51,601 nucleotides of DNA from the NCBI RefSeq assembly GCF_000802365.1, contig NZ_JSZE01000019.1:1-51601 (forward strand), given 5' to 3'. This document shows, one piece after another, positions 36,084 to 45,313 of this stretch. Under the pieces are notes generated by a model. It saw nothing but the letters and a program-made list of their open reading frames with translations. It was not told the DNA's origin and did no database searches. How positions within the stretch are numbered: position 1 is the first letter of the stretch; each line of letters begins with the position of its first letter. The translations under genes were made by a program, and so were the position numbers. This DNA comes from Xanthomonas cannabis pv. cannabis. GTDB taxonomy: Bacteria > Pseudomonadota > Gammaproteobacteria > Xanthomonadales > Xanthomonadaceae.

Positions 36084-36999
36084 TCGCCAGACTCTTGAAG
36101 TCAGCGTAGTCGCGAATGTATTCGTCTGAGTCGTAGGGCTCGGAAGCAAATACCAGAAGAACAGCGTCCTTCGAGTACTTGTATTGGGTTCCCCAGATCA
36201 TCGGCGGCAGATGGATGCCCTGGTTCGGCGAGTTGAGTTCGACGTCGATGCGGCGGGTGCCGTCATCCGCAAGGACTCTGACCGAGCCGGAGACACAGAT
36301 CAGAAACTGATGGCAGCGCTTGTGCGCGTGTTCGCCGCGGGTCTCCTGGGTGGGGACGCCATAAACCAGGAAATACCTTCTTGCATTGAAAGGCAGGAAA
36401 CTATCGAAATCTCCCACGGAGAGCGAGCCACGCATGTCGGCAAAACTGGGCATCCGGTACAGCTTGACGCCCGGAACGGCAGTGTCGGTGATTCCCTGAT
36501 CAACCGGCAATGCGGCAGGCTGGTTTGCGTCCTTGTCGGAAACGTAGCCGACAATGCGTGCGGGATTACCAACCACAATGGCATTGGGCGGCACAGAACG
36601 CGTAACGACTGCGCCAGCGCCGATCATCGCACCACTGCCGATGGTGGTGCCGGCCAGGATGGTTGCATTGGCGCCAATCGAGGCGCCCGACTCGACCACG
36701 GTGCCGAGGAATTTCTCGGGATACACCCTGCTGCGCGGGAACAGGTCGTTGGTGAACGTTGCATTCGGCCCTACGAAAACGTCGTCGCCCAAACGCACGC
36801 CGTCCCACAGTTGCACGCCGCATTTGACAGTGACCCGGTCACCTACGATGACATCGGATTCAATGAAAACGCCGTCGCAGATATTGCAATCGCGACCAAG
36901 GCGGGCGCCGGGCAGCACGTGGGCAAATGCCCAGACGCGGGTGCCTTCGCCGATGGTGTCGCTCTCGCAAAGAGCATTGGGGTGCACGAAATGACTCAC
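36070..36999 (-). CDS. WxcM-like bifunctional enzyme: sugar N-acetyltransferase + dTDP-4-keto-6-deoxyhexose 3,4-ketoisomerase
   Basis: The 309-residue protein fuses two enzymes. Residues ~1-155 are a left-handed beta-helix acyltransferase with hexapeptide repeats ([20 protein letters not shown], then [20 protein letters not shown]-type turns) and would acetylate the 3-amino group. Residues ~175-300 are a cupin of the FdtA/QdtA type with [12 protein letters not shown] (His224, His226), which shifts the keto group from C4 to C3 of the RmlB product. Together with the DegT aminotransferase in the operon this gives dTDP-3-acetamido-3,6-dideoxyhexose (Fuc3NAc or Qui3NAc). Overlaps the upstream GT2 gene by four bases. 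Confidence 0.9.
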   Translation of the reverse strand: MSHFVHPNALCESDTIGEGTRVWAFAHVLPGARLGRDCNICDGVFIESDVIVGDRVTVKCGVQLWDGVRLGDDVFVGPNATFTNDLFPRSRVYPEKFLGTVVESGASIGANATILAGTTIGSGAMIGAGAVVTRSVPPNAIVVGNPARIVGYVSDKDANQPAALPVDQGITDTAVPGVKLYRMPSFADMRGSLSVGDFDSFLPFNARRYFLVYGVPTQETRGEHAHKRCHQFLICVSGSVRVLADDGTRRIDVELNSPNQGIHLPPMIWGTQYKYSKDAVLLVFASEPYDSDEYIRDYADFKSLANAAG

Positions 37000-37967
37000 G
37001 GGTTATCCTTTTCGAAGTTTTCGACCGACTGCATGATCGACAGCGGACGTGCCTTGGTATTTTCGAACGCATGCCAGGCGTATGTGCCCACGATACCCAG
37101 GCCCAATGAATTGAGTGCGCCGAAGAAGAGAATGGTCAGGATGGTCAGGGTGTAGCCCGGCACTGCGACGAGTCCGGAAAACTTCGCGGCCAGCACCAGC
37201 GCACCGAGCAGCGTGGTAAATGCAAGCGCGATCAGGCCCAGCGCCGTCAGCATGCGGACCGGCAGGTCGGTGAACGCAAAGACGCTGTCGGACAGATACC
37301 GCAGTTTCTTGCTCAGGGTCCAGGCGCTCTTGCCGTGCTGCCGCTCGCGCCGCTGGTAACTGACGAATTCGCGCTTGCCGCCCAGCCAGAACAGCTGCGC
37401 AAGCAGGCTGGAATGGGCTTCGTTCAACAGCAACAGCCGCTCGAGGAAACCACGGCTGACAGCGAAGATATCCACGCCACCCTTGGGAATGTCCTTGATG
37501 ACCATGCGTCGATAGGTTGCCCAGAACAAGGTCGACGCCAGCTTCGAGGCCGCCGGATCGCTGCGCGCTTCGCGCACGCCGAAGGCCACGTCATAGCGCT
37601 CGCTGGCGTAGCGTTGCCAGAAGTCGATGACCAGCGTTGGGGGTTCCTGCAGATCGGCGGCCATGACCGCCGTCAGCTCCCCGGAGCTGAGCTGTAGTCC
37701 GGTCCGGATCGCCGGAAATGCGCCGAAGTTGCGGGTCAGCGTTGCCAGTTGCGAACGGAACGCGCAGCCAGGCAACTTTTCGCGCAGCAGGGCGTAGCTG
37801 CGGTCCGGGCTGCCGTCCACCACGAAAACCGCTTCGAAATCCCCGGCCACGCTCCGTGCGATGAAGTCGACGGCCTGTAGCAGGTCATCGATCGAACCCT
37901 CGTTGCCATAGATCGGAACGACGAGGCTGAGAGAAGGCGATTGCACGTTGCTCAGAACCGGTTGCAT
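36996..37967 (-). CDS. GtrB-like GT2 glycosyltransferase (undecaprenyl-phosphate sugar transferase)
   Basis: This 323-residue protein has a GT-A domain at residues ~1-230 with [24 protein letters not shown] and the MAADLQEPP metal-binding region, then two C-terminal membrane helices (~235-305). This is the architecture of GtrB/ArnC/DPM1 enzymes, which move a sugar from its nucleotide to undecaprenyl phosphate at the inner face of the membrane. The likely donor is the dTDP-3-acetamido-dideoxyhexose made by its neighbours. Overlaps the DegT gene by 16 bases and the WxcM-like gene by four. Confidence 0.9.
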   Translation of the reverse strand: MQPVLSNVQSPSLSLVVPIYGNEGSIDDLLQAVDFIARSVAGDFEAVFVVDGSPDRSYALLREKLPGCAFRSQLATLTRNFGAFPAIRTGLQLSSGELTAVMAADLQEPPTLVIDFWQRYASERYDVAFGVREARSDPAASKLASTLFWATYRRMVIKDIPKGGVDIFAVSRGFLERLLLLNEAHSSLLAQLFWLGGKREFVSYQRRERQHGKSAWTLSKKLRYLSDSVFAFTDLPVRMLTALGLIALAFTTLLGALVLAAKFSGLVAVPGYTLTILTILFFGALNSLGLGIVGTYAWHAFENTKARPLSIMQSVENFEKDNP

Positions 37968-39055
37968 GCTTCGATGACCCGGTCGACTTCCGCGTCGGTC
38001 AGCTCGGGGAAGCAGGGCAGTGTGGTGACGCGCGCCGCATCGGCTTCCGTGTTGGGCAGTACCACTGAATCAAATGCACCCGCATGGCAGGGCTGACGGT
38101 GGTCACACAACGGGTAATGGACTTCCGTCTGCACACCGGCGGCCTGCAAGTGTGCACGCAGTTGCTCACGGTCATCGCAACGCACGACGTACAGGTGCGC
38201 CACGTTGTCAGCGCCCACCTGGCCGGCTGCTTCGATCCTGGGGTTGGACAGCCCCTGGGCGTAGCGGTTGGCGATCTCCCTGCGACGCTGGTTCCAGCCA
38301 TCCAGCAGGGGAAGCATGTACCGCAGCATGGCGGCCTGCAGCTCGTCGAGGCGACTGTTGCGGCCACCCCGCAAGCTGTTGGTGTACTTGGCTGTCCATC
38401 CGTACTGACGCAGTTGCGCAGCTCTGGCGGCCAGCTCGTCGTCGTTTGTCACGATCGCGCCGCCATCGCCCAGTGCACCCAGATTCTTGGTCGGATAAAA
38501 GCTGAAGCAAGCGATATCGCCGAAGCTGCCTGCGCGATGGCCATTTCGCTCCGCGCCGTGGGCCTGGGCGCAGTCCTCCAGGACCTTGATGCCACGCGGT
38601 TGGCAAAGCGCGACGATCGCTTCGATGTCGGCAAGTTGGCCATACAGGTGGGTCACGATGACGGCCGCTGGCGCACTGCCGCCAGCGAGCACTGCTTCCA
38701 GCGCAGGTACGGACATCAGCCCAGTGCCCGCACCTGTATCGACAAACGCCGGCGAAGCGCCACATGCCAGGACTGCGCTGGTGCCATACATCGCGGCATT
38801 CGCAACAACGGCCACCGTATCACCGGGGCCGACGCCCAACGCCTTCAGGGAGAGCTCCAGGGCGTCGGTTCCATTGGCGACGCTGACGCAATGACGGACG
38901 CCGCAGTAGCTGGCGAACTCCTGCTCAAAGGCCTTCACGTTCGGACCGAGCACATAGTAGCCACTTGCGACAATAGTGCTTGCGATCTCAGACAGGGCAT
39001 CCTGTACGGGCGCGATGTGGCGGGACAACGAGTTGACGGGAATCAGAGCGTCCAT
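37952..39055 (-). CDS. DegT/DnrJ/EryC1 sugar aminotransferase (FdtB-like)
   Basis: This 367-residue PLP-dependent enzyme would add an amino group at C3 of the dTDP-3-keto-6-deoxyhexose. Features: NGTDALELSLKALGVGPGD, EDCAQAHGAERNG, and the PLP-binding Lys190 in FSFYPTKNLGALGDGG, followed by SRLDELQAAML. The ATG at 39055 gives the family start (IPVNSLSRHIAPVQDALSEI); the frame stays open to 39268 but without conserved residues. It is the first gene of the five-gene minus-strand block, which probably starts from a promoter in the 539-base gap upstream. Confidence 0.92.
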   Translation of the reverse strand: MDALIPVNSLSRHIAPVQDALSEIASTIVASGYYVLGPNVKAFEQEFASYCGVRHCVSVANGTDALELSLKALGVGPGDTVAVVANAAMYGTSAVLACGASPAFVDTGAGTGLMSVPALEAVLAGGSAPAAVIVTHLYGQLADIEAIVALCQPRGIKVLEDCAQAHGAERNGHRAGSFGDIACFSFYPTKNLGALGDGGAIVTNDDELAARAAQLRQYGWTAKYTNSLRGGRNSRLDELQAAMLRYMLPLLDGWNQRRREIANRYAQGLSNPRIEAAGQVGADNVAHLYVVRCDDREQLRAHLQAAGVQTEVHYPLCDHRQPCHAGAFDSVVLPNTEADAARVTTLPCFPELTDAEVDRVIEACNRF

Positions 39056-39494
39056 GGAATCCGAGGTATCAAGTGAAGTGTGGATGGATTTGAAATGCTG
39101 CGGCAGCAATGCACGGCCGAGAAGTCTTTGAGCAGAAGGATATCGCGTTCGACCGCTGGTCAGCGGGCGGGCCTGGCCCAGGCGAACGATTGGGGGAGCC
39201 GACCTAAATTGTTTGGTATGGCGCCGGACTTTCGGTGCAGCGCAGGATGTTTGAACCAGCACAAGCATCGGCCCCGCAATCGGTGCCGGCAGTGCATGGG
39301 CAGCGCTAGCTGCCAGATCCGCCTCCTTGCAGCTCGGTCTATCGCGTATCCGTCTTCATTCGCAGCACCCGGATTTGCCGATGCACCCGTTCCGGCGACG
39401 AGAGGCGACACAGAGCTGACGACCTTCAACCCACGTGCCGCCGGAACCTCGAAGCTCTGCAAGGGCATCTACGGTATCCCGATAAGTGATGCCA

Positions 39495-39500
39495 ATTATA
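39495..39500 (-). promoter_or_regulatory. Candidate -10 box for the minus-strand O-antigen block
   Basis: A perfect TATAAT reads on the minus strand, in an AT-rich spot of otherwise GC-rich DNA and facing the DegT gene about 440 bases away. No good -35 hexamer lies 16-18 bases upstream (TCCGCC at 17), and there is no extended -10, so this is tentative. Confidence 0.3.
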
Positions 39501-39515
39501 ACGGCACGTGCTGTC

Positions 39516-39538
39516 GTGGCGGACAGTTTGTCCGCCAC
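39516..39538. repeat. Perfect 10-base inverted repeat
   Basis: GTGGCGGACA (39516-39525) and TGTCCGCCAC (39529-39538) with a 3-base loop. It lies about 57 bases downstream of the etfA stop and could end etfBA transcription, but no T-run follows on either strand. Confidence 0.6.
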
Positions 39539-39594
39539 CCCCTGCGATCCTGACCGGCGCCGCGCAGCCGATTGGCCACGCGGCGCGCACCGCA

Positions 39595-40539
39595 TCAGCT
39601 CAACGCCTGTTCCAGCTCCGGCAACAGCGTGAACAAATCCCCCACCAACCCGATATCGGCAATCTCGAAGATCGGCGACTCCGGGTCCTTGTTGATCGCC
39701 ACGATCGTGCCGGCGTCCTTGATGCCGGTCAGATGCTGGATCGCCCCGCTGATGCCGATTGCCACGTAGAGCTCGGGGGCGATGATCTTGCCGGTCTGGC
39801 CGACCTGCAGCTCGTTGGGCACGTAGCCAGCGTCCACTGCGGCGCGCGAGGCGCCCACGGCGGCGCCGAGTTTGTCGGCCAGGCTGTAGATGTGCTGGAA
39901 GTTTTCCGCCGAACCGACGCCGCGGCCGCCGGAGACCACGCGCTTGGCGCTCTGCAGGTCCGGGCGATCGGAGCTGCCTGCGGCCAGGCCGACGAAGCGG
40001 CTGTGGGTCGGCAGCGTGGCGTCAACCGAGACGGATTCGACCGCCGCACTTCCGCCCTTGGCGGCCTCCGGCCACGACGCGCTACGAATGGTCGCAACCA
40101 CGATCTGGTCGGCCGGGGCCTTGACGGTGATGATGGCGTTGCCCGCATAGATCGGACGCTTGAAGGTATACGCGTCTTCGACAGTCATCAGATCGGAGAT
40201 CTGGTTGACGCCCAGCAATGCCGCCACGACCGGCATCAGATCCTTGCCAAAGGTGGTGGAGGGGCCGAAGACATGGGTGTAGCCCTGACCCGCCAGTTGG
40301 GCGATCTGCGGTCCCAGCACCTGCGCGATGGCGTGTTCGTTGGCCGCGTTGGCCACGGTCAATACACGCGCGACGCCGGCCAGCTGCGCGGCCTGTGCGG
40401 CAACGCCTGCTGGGTCGGCGGCCAGCACGACCACATCAATGGATTCGGCCGAGATCGCCTGTGCGGCGCTCAGTGTCTTGGCGGTGGCCGCATTGAGCTG
40501 GCCGTTGAGATGTTCGGCAACGATGAGAACCTTGGCCAT
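39595..40539 (-). CDS. etfA: Electron transfer flavoprotein alpha subunit
   Basis: This 314-residue alpha subunit binds FAD and passes electrons from acyl-CoA and other dehydrogenases to the quinone pool. The C-terminal FAD domain shows VSGGRGVGSAENFQHIY, AAVDAGYVPNELQVGQTGK and PELYVAIGISGAIQH, all family signatures. It overlaps the etfB stop by one base (TAATG on the minus strand). In Xanthomonas this gene is the conserved right border of the O-antigen locus. Confidence 0.97.
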   Translation of the reverse strand: MAKVLIVAEHLNGQLNAATAKTLSAAQAISAESIDVVVLAADPAGVAAQAAQLAGVARVLTVANAANEHAIAQVLGPQIAQLAGQGYTHVFGPSTTFGKDLMPVVAALLGVNQISDLMTVEDAYTFKRPIYAGNAIITVKAPADQIVVATIRSASWPEAAKGGSAAVESVSVDATLPTHSRFVGLAAGSSDRPDLQSAKRVVSGGRGVGSAENFQHIYSLADKLGAAVGASRAAVDAGYVPNELQVGQTGKIIAPELYVAIGISGAIQHLTGIKDAGTIVAINKDPESPIFEIADIGLVGDLFTLLPELEQALS

Positions 40540-41285
40540 TACAGCAACCCCTTCTGCTTGAGTGCGGCCACCAGTTCGGCGGCATCCTTGACCATCACTC
40601 CGCGGCTGCGCTTGGACGGCGCCGCGTAGTGGGTAGTGGTCAGGCTGTCATGCGCCGCGACCCCGAGATCGGCAAACGCCAGGGTTTCCAGCGGCTTGCT
40701 CTTGGCCTTCATGATGTCGGGCAGCTTGATGAAGCGCGGCTCGTTCAGGCGCAGATCGGTGGTGATCACCGCCGGCAGGTCCACCTCCAGCGTTTCCAGG
40801 CCGGCGTCGACCTCGCGGGTCACCGTGGCCTTGCCATCGGCAACGACGAGCTTGCCGGCGAAGGTCGCCTGCGGGCGGCCCCACAGGGTGGCCAGCATCT
40901 GGCCAGTCTGGCTGGCGTCGTCGTCGATCGCCTGCTTGCCCAGGATGACCAGGTCCGGCTGTTCCTTTTCTACCAGCTTGAGCAGGGCGCGCGCGGCGGT
41001 CAGCGGCTGGATCGCCGCGTCGGTGACCACGTGAATGGCGCGATTGGCGCCCATCGCAAGCCCGTTGCGCAGGTGCGCGGCCGCATCGGCCGGCGCCAGG
41101 GTGGCGACCACCACCTCGGTGGCGATGCCGGCGTCGCGCAGGCGCAGCGCCTCTTCCAGGGCGATTTCGTCGAACGGGTTGGGCGAGAGCTTGACGCCGT
41201 CGGTGACCACACCAGAGCCATCGGCCTTGACCTGAATGCGGACGTTGTAGTCCACCACGCGCTTGTAGGCGACGAGGATTTTCAT
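40539..41285 (-). CDS. etfB: Electron transfer flavoprotein beta subunit
   Basis: This 248-residue beta subunit begins MKILVAYKRVVDYNV and includes VILGKQAIDDDASQTGQMLA, the AMP-binding motif of the family. It forms the heterodimer with EtfA. It is the first gene of etfBA and is divergent from rmlB across 229 bases that show no obvious strong promoter. Confidence 0.97.
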   Translation of the reverse strand: MKILVAYKRVVDYNVRIQVKADGSGVVTDGVKLSPNPFDEIALEEALRLRDAGIATEVVVATLAPADAAAHLRNGLAMGANRAIHVVTDAAIQPLTAARALLKLVEKEQPDLVILGKQAIDDDASQTGQMLATLWGRPQATFAGKLVVADGKATVTREVDAGLETLEVDLPAVITTDLRLNEPRFIKLPDIMKAKSKPLETLAFADLGVAAHDSLTTTHYAAPSKRSRGVMVKDAAELVAALKQKGLL

Positions 41286-41514
41286 CGTGTACGAGATCCT
41301 TCAGCTGTTGCGGGAAGGCCCGGCCGCGGCGGCAGGCTCGGGAGTGGGGCCATTCTAACCGGGCAAGCAGCACCATGCGATGGCGTATGGATGCTGCGGC
41401 GCAACAGTTCCGCGCAGTGTTTGGACAATGCTTAGGCCCGGTATTGCCCGGACCGTATATCCTGTGTGGTTTGAAAATGCGGCGCCGCGCGCGCGCGACC
41501 AGGAGGGGTAGACA

Positions 41515-42570
41515 GTGGCGACTTGGCTAGTAACCGGCGGGGCCGGCTTCATCGGCGGAAATTTTGTTCTTGAGGCAGTCGCGCGCGGGATCCGCGTGAT
41601 CAATCTCGACGCGCTCACCTATGCGGGGAACCTGAACACGCTGGCGTCGCTGGAGGGCAATGCCGGCCATGTCTTCGTCAAGGGCGACATCGGCGACGGC
41701 GCGCTGGTGACCCGACTGCTGCAGGAACATCGGCCGGATGCGGTGCTGAACTTCGCTGCCGAAAGCCATGTGGATCGCTCGATCGAAGGCCCCGGCGCGT
41801 TCATCCAGACCAACGTGGTAGGCACCCTGGCATTGCTCGAGGCCGTGCGCGATTACTGGAAAGCGCTGCCGGACGCGCGTCGTGAGGCCTTTCGGTTCCT
41901 GCATGTGTCCACCGACGAGGTCTATGGAACGCTGGGCGAGACCGGCAAGTTCACCGAAACCACGCCGTACGCGCCCAATTCTCCGTACTCGGCATCCAAG
42001 GCGGCCTCGGACCATCTGGTGCGCGCTTTCCACCACACCTATGGGCTGCCGGTGCTGACCACCAACTGCTCGAACAACTACGGGCCGTACCACTTCCCGG
42101 AAAAGCTCATTCCGCTGGTGATCGCCAAGGCGCTGGCTGGTGAGCCGCTTCCGGTCTACGGCGACGGCAAGCAGGTACGCGACTGGTTGTTCGTCAGCGA
42201 CCACTGCGAGGCGATCCGCACCGTGCTGGCCAAGGGCAAGGTCGGCGAGACCTACAACGTGGGCGGCAACTCCGAACGCCAGAACATCGAGGTCGTGCAG
42301 GCGATCTGTGCGCTGCTGGACCAGCATCGCCCGCGTGAGGATGGCAAGCCGCGCGCAAGCCAGATCACCCATGTGACCGATCGGCCTGGACACGACCGTC
42401 GTTATGCAATTGATGCCTCCAAGCTGAAGAACGACCTGGGCTGGGAACCGGCGTATACCTTCGAGCAAGGCATCGCGCAAACGGTGGAGTGGTACCTGGC
42501 CAACCAGGCCTGGGTGCAGGGTGTGCTGGATGGCAGCTATCGGCTGGAACGGATCGGCGCCGCGGCGTAA
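41515..42570 (+). CDS. rmlB: dTDP-glucose 4,6-dehydratase
   Basis: This 351-residue SDR enzyme forms dTDP-4-keto-6-deoxy-D-glucose. NAD-binding [11 protein letters not shown] is at the start, the catalytic STDEVYG and [12 protein letters not shown] (Tyr-x3-Lys) follow, and [14 protein letters not shown] is typical of RmlB. The GTG at 41515 has AGGAGGGG upstream. It is the first gene of rmlBACD. Its product feeds both dTDP-L-rhamnose synthesis and the ketoisomerase of the accessory block. Confidence 0.97.
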   Translation: MATWLVTGGAGFIGGNFVLEAVARGIRVINLDALTYAGNLNTLASLEGNAGHVFVKGDIGDGALVTRLLQEHRPDAVLNFAAESHVDRSIEGPGAFIQTNVVGTLALLEAVRDYWKALPDARREAFRFLHVSTDEVYGTLGETGKFTETTPYAPNSPYSASKAASDHLVRAFHHTYGLPVLTTNCSNNYGPYHFPEKLIPLVIAKALAGEPLPVYGDGKQVRDWLFVSDHCEAIRTVLAKGKVGETYNVGGNSERQNIEVVQAICALLDQHRPREDGKPRASQITHVTDRPGHDRRYAIDASKLKNDLGWEPAYTFEQGIAQTVEWYLANQAWVQGVLDGSYRLERIGAAA

Positions 42571-42633
42571 CGCGAGCCCTTAGGCAAGAGCCTGCGCATG
42601 TAAGCGTGTGCGGGCCTCAACAGGACATACCTG

Positions 42634-43521
42634 ATGACACAACGTAAAGGCATCATTCTGGCCGGCGGCTCCGGCACGCGCCTGTATCCGATCACCAAGG
42701 GCGTCAGCAAGCAGCTGTTGCCGGTGTACGACAAGCCGATGATCTACTACCCGCTGAGCGTGCTGATGCTCGCGGGTATCCGCGACATCCTGATCATCAA
42801 CACGCCGCACGAGCAGGCGCTGTTCCAGACGCTGCTGGGCGATGGCTCTCAGTGGGGCGTCAATATTCAATACGCCGTGCAGCCCAGCCCTGACGGTCTG
42901 GCGCAGGCCTATCTGATCGGCCGCGAGTTTGTCGACGGCAAGCCGAGCTGCCTGGTGTTGGGCGACAATATCTTCCATGGGCATGGCCTGACCGATACCT
43001 TGCGCCGCGCAGATGCACGAGAGCAGGGTGCGACTGTCTTCGGTTACTGGGTCAATGATCCGAAGCGCTACGGCGTTGCCGAATTCGATCAGCAAGGCAA
43101 GGTCATCGACATTGCCGAAAAACCGGAAAAACCTCGTTCCAACTACGCGGTCACCGGCTTGTATTTCTATGACGGCAAGGCCAGCGACTACGCGGCTGCC
43201 TTGAAGCCCTCGCCACGCGGCGAGCTGGAGATCACCGATCTCAATCGTTGCTATCTCGATGCCGGCAACCTGCACCTGGAGCCCTTGGGGCGCGGGTATG
43301 CATGGCTGGATACGGGAACGCATCAGTCCTTGCACGAAGCGGCCAATTTCATCGAGACCATCCAGATGCGCCAGGGCCTGCAGGTGTGCTGCCCGGAAGA
43401 AATCGCGTTTGGCCAGGGCTGGATCGATGCAGAGCAGCTGGAGCGCCTGGCAGCGCCGTTGTTGAAGAATGACTATGGCAAGTATCTGACGGCATTGGCC
43501 AAGCGCGGGGTTGTCCATTGA
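42634..43521 (+). CDS. rmlA: Glucose-1-phosphate thymidylyltransferase
   Basis: This 295-residue enzyme makes dTDP-glucose from dTTP and glucose-1-phosphate. The nucleotidyltransferase motif [20 protein letters not shown] is near the N-terminus, and [19 protein letters not shown] and [16 protein letters not shown] are family signatures. Length matches E. coli RmlA (about 293). It lies 63 bases after rmlB and overlaps rmlC by four bases. Confidence 0.97.
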   Translation: MTQRKGIILAGGSGTRLYPITKGVSKQLLPVYDKPMIYYPLSVLMLAGIRDILIINTPHEQALFQTLLGDGSQWGVNIQYAVQPSPDGLAQAYLIGREFVDGKPSCLVLGDNIFHGHGLTDTLRRADAREQGATVFGYWVNDPKRYGVAEFDQQGKVIDIAEKPEKPRSNYAVTGLYFYDGKASDYAAALKPSPRGELEITDLNRCYLDAGNLHLEPLGRGYAWLDTGTHQSLHEAANFIETIQMRQGLQVCCPEEIAFGQGWIDAEQLERLAAPLLKNDYGKYLTALAKRGVVH

Positions 43522-44075
43522 AAGTGATCGAAACGACGTTGCCCGGCTGCGTCGTCATCGAGCCTGCGGTCTTCGGCGATGCGCGCGGTCAGTTCTTCGA
43601 GACATGGAATGCAGAGCGCTTCGGGCAGCATGGGCTGCCGACGAGTTTTGTGCAAAGTAACGTCTCCACCTCCGCCAAGGGGGTGCTGCGCGGTCTGCAC
43701 TACCAGTGGCCCCGGCCACAGGGCAAGCTGGTAAGCGTGCTCGAAGGCGAGGTCTACGACGTTGCGGTGGATATCCGCGCTGGATCTCCCCACTTCGGGC
43801 GTTGGACCGCCGTTTTGCTGAGTGCAGAAAACCGCCGCCAAGTCTGGATACCCGAAGGCTTTGCACATGGGTTTGCAGTGCTTTCAGAGAGAGCGTTGTT
43901 CAGCTATCTCTGCACCGACGTCTACGTCAAGGAAGCAGATGCGGGTGTGCGTTGGAACGATGCGGCGATCGGCATCGACTGGCCGATCAGCGATCCGGTG
44001 CTCTCGGCCAAGGATGCCGCAGCGCCTTTCCTGGCGGATGTGCCGGGCGAGCGTCTGCCGGCCTTTGCACCGTGA
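43518..44075 (+). CDS. rmlC: dTDP-4-dehydrorhamnose 3,5-epimerase
   Basis: This 185-residue cupin-fold epimerase acts at C3 and C5 of the RmlB product. The catalytic His is in RGLHYQWP, the Asp in [10 protein letters not shown], and the C-terminal active-site Tyr in [14 protein letters not shown]. The ATG at 43518 overlaps the rmlA stop; the end overlaps rmlD (GTGA). Confidence 0.97.
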   Translation: MKVIETTLPGCVVIEPAVFGDARGQFFETWNAERFGQHGLPTSFVQSNVSTSAKGVLRGLHYQWPRPQGKLVSVLEGEVYDVAVDIRAGSPHFGRWTAVLLSAENRRQVWIPEGFAHGFAVLSERALFSYLCTDVYVKEADAGVRWNDAAIGIDWPISDPVLSAKDAAAPFLADVPGERLPAFAP

Positions 44076-44971
44076 CGACATTGGTACTGGGAGCCAATGG
44101 ACAGGTCGGCACGGAATTGCTGCGGGCACTGGCGGATGATGGTCCGATCCTGGCCACCACCCGCAATGGCCGATTGCCGGACGGCGCCGCGTGTGAGGTG
44201 GCCGACTTCGACGCACCGCATTGCCTGAGCGAATTGCTGGATCGCCTTGCGCCCACCCGCGTCGTCAATGCGGCTGCCTACACCGCCGTCGATCGTGCCG
44301 AGCAGGAGCGTGATGCGGCCTTCCGTGCCAATGCCGAGGCGCCGGCGGTCATTGCGCAGTGGTGCGCGCGCGCCGGCGTGCCGCTGGTCCATTATTCGAC
44401 CGATTACGTCTTCAATGGGCAGGGCACTCGCCCCTATCGTCCGGACGACGCCACCGCGCCGCTCGGCGTCTACGGGCAGAGCAAACTGGCCGGCGAACAG
44501 GCGGTGCAGGCGGCCGGCGGCCGTCATCTGATCTTCCGTACCGCCTGGGTCTACGCGGCGCATGGAAACAATTTCCTGCGGACGATGCTGCGCGTGGGAG
44601 CCGAGCGCGATGTCCTGCGCGTGGTCGCCGACCAGATAGGCACGCCGACGCCTGCCGCGCTGATCGCCGACATCACGGCGCATGCGCTACGCCAGCCCGG
44701 TGAACCCTCCGGCCTGTGGCATCTGACCGCCGCCGGGCAGACCAGTTGGCACGGCTTCGCCGAAGCCATCTTCGCCCAGGCGCACGCGCGCGGGCTGATT
44801 GCCCGTGCGCCGCGCGTGGAGGCGATCACCACCGCCGACTATCCAACGCCGGCCACGCGCCCGGCCTATTCGCGACTGGATACCCACAGCCTGCAGGACA
44901 CGTTCGGCGTCCGCCTGCCCGACTGGCAGGACGGACTGAGCCAGGTGCTGGACACGCGCGCCCAGGGTTGA
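44072..44971 (+). CDS. rmlD: dTDP-4-dehydrorhamnose reductase
   Basis: This 299-residue SDR enzyme does the last step to dTDP-L-rhamnose. It has GANGQVGTELLRAL at the start, NAAAYTAVDRAEQE, STDYVFNG and YGQSKLAGEQAV (Tyr-x3-Lys). The GTG at 44072 overlaps the rmlC stop by four bases; a longer frame reading back into rmlC is not real. It ends the rmlBACD operon. Confidence 0.96.
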   Translation: MTTLVLGANGQVGTELLRALADDGPILATTRNGRLPDGAACEVADFDAPHCLSELLDRLAPTRVVNAAAYTAVDRAEQERDAAFRANAEAPAVIAQWCARAGVPLVHYSTDYVFNGQGTRPYRPDDATAPLGVYGQSKLAGEQAVQAAGGRHLIFRTAWVYAAHGNNFLRTMLRVGAERDVLRVVADQIGTPTPAALIADITAHALRQPGEPSGLWHLTAAGQTSWHGFAEAIFAQAHARGLIARAPRVEAITTADYPTPATRPAYSRLDTHSLQDTFGVRLPDWQDGLSQVLDTRAQG

Positions 44972-45313
44972 GCGGCTTCAATAGCGGCCTAGATCGGGGC
45001 GGCTTCAGCACCGACTCATAGCTTGCCTCTCGCTTCGGCTACCATCGGTGACTGGTCCACGCCAGGCCGGCGACCTGCTCTGCGCAGGTCGTGGCCAACG
45101 TGGATGTGCCGCTGAAGCGGATGCGATGCGTGATGCATGGGCTGGATATGTGCATGTGTGTGCGCTACGTCGCATCGGTTGGCACCGTGCAGGTTTTCGC
45201 GTGTCCCCCAGCGGGCGCGCCGGCCCATGACGGGCTCGGCCGTACCGTCATCACGCCATGACCTGCGCGCAGCGCGCTGCCTCCTCCCCCATCCAAAATC
45301 GCAAGGAATTCCA
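44972..45313. other. Intergenic region between rmlD and ugd
   Basis: The 342 bases hold no credible gene. A palindrome GACCTGC...GCAGGTC lies at 45071-45089, but without a T-run. An AAGGAA ribosome site sits directly before the ugd start. I see no clear promoter. Confidence 0.5.

Larger units (their letters stand above)
39056..39594. other. Non-coding gap between etfA and the minus-strand O-antigen block
   Basis: No credible gene is seen in these 539 bases on either strand; the open frames lack family features and ribosome sites. Base composition is patchy, with AT-richer stretches near 39195-39240 and 39470-39505. It holds a perfect 10-base inverted repeat (39516-39538) and a TATAAT box on the minus strand (39495-39500). 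It marks the right edge of the island and may contain worn-down recombination debris. Confidence 0.6.

Noticed and set aside
39080-39553. A 157-codon plus-strand frame in the etfA/DegT gap
   Set aside because: No ribosome site, no recognisable motifs, Cys/Arg-rich composition typical of random GC-rich frames.
39056-39594. A JUMPstart/ops-type antitermination element before the O-antigen block
   Set aside because: No GGCGGTAGCGT-like sequence was found on the minus strand.
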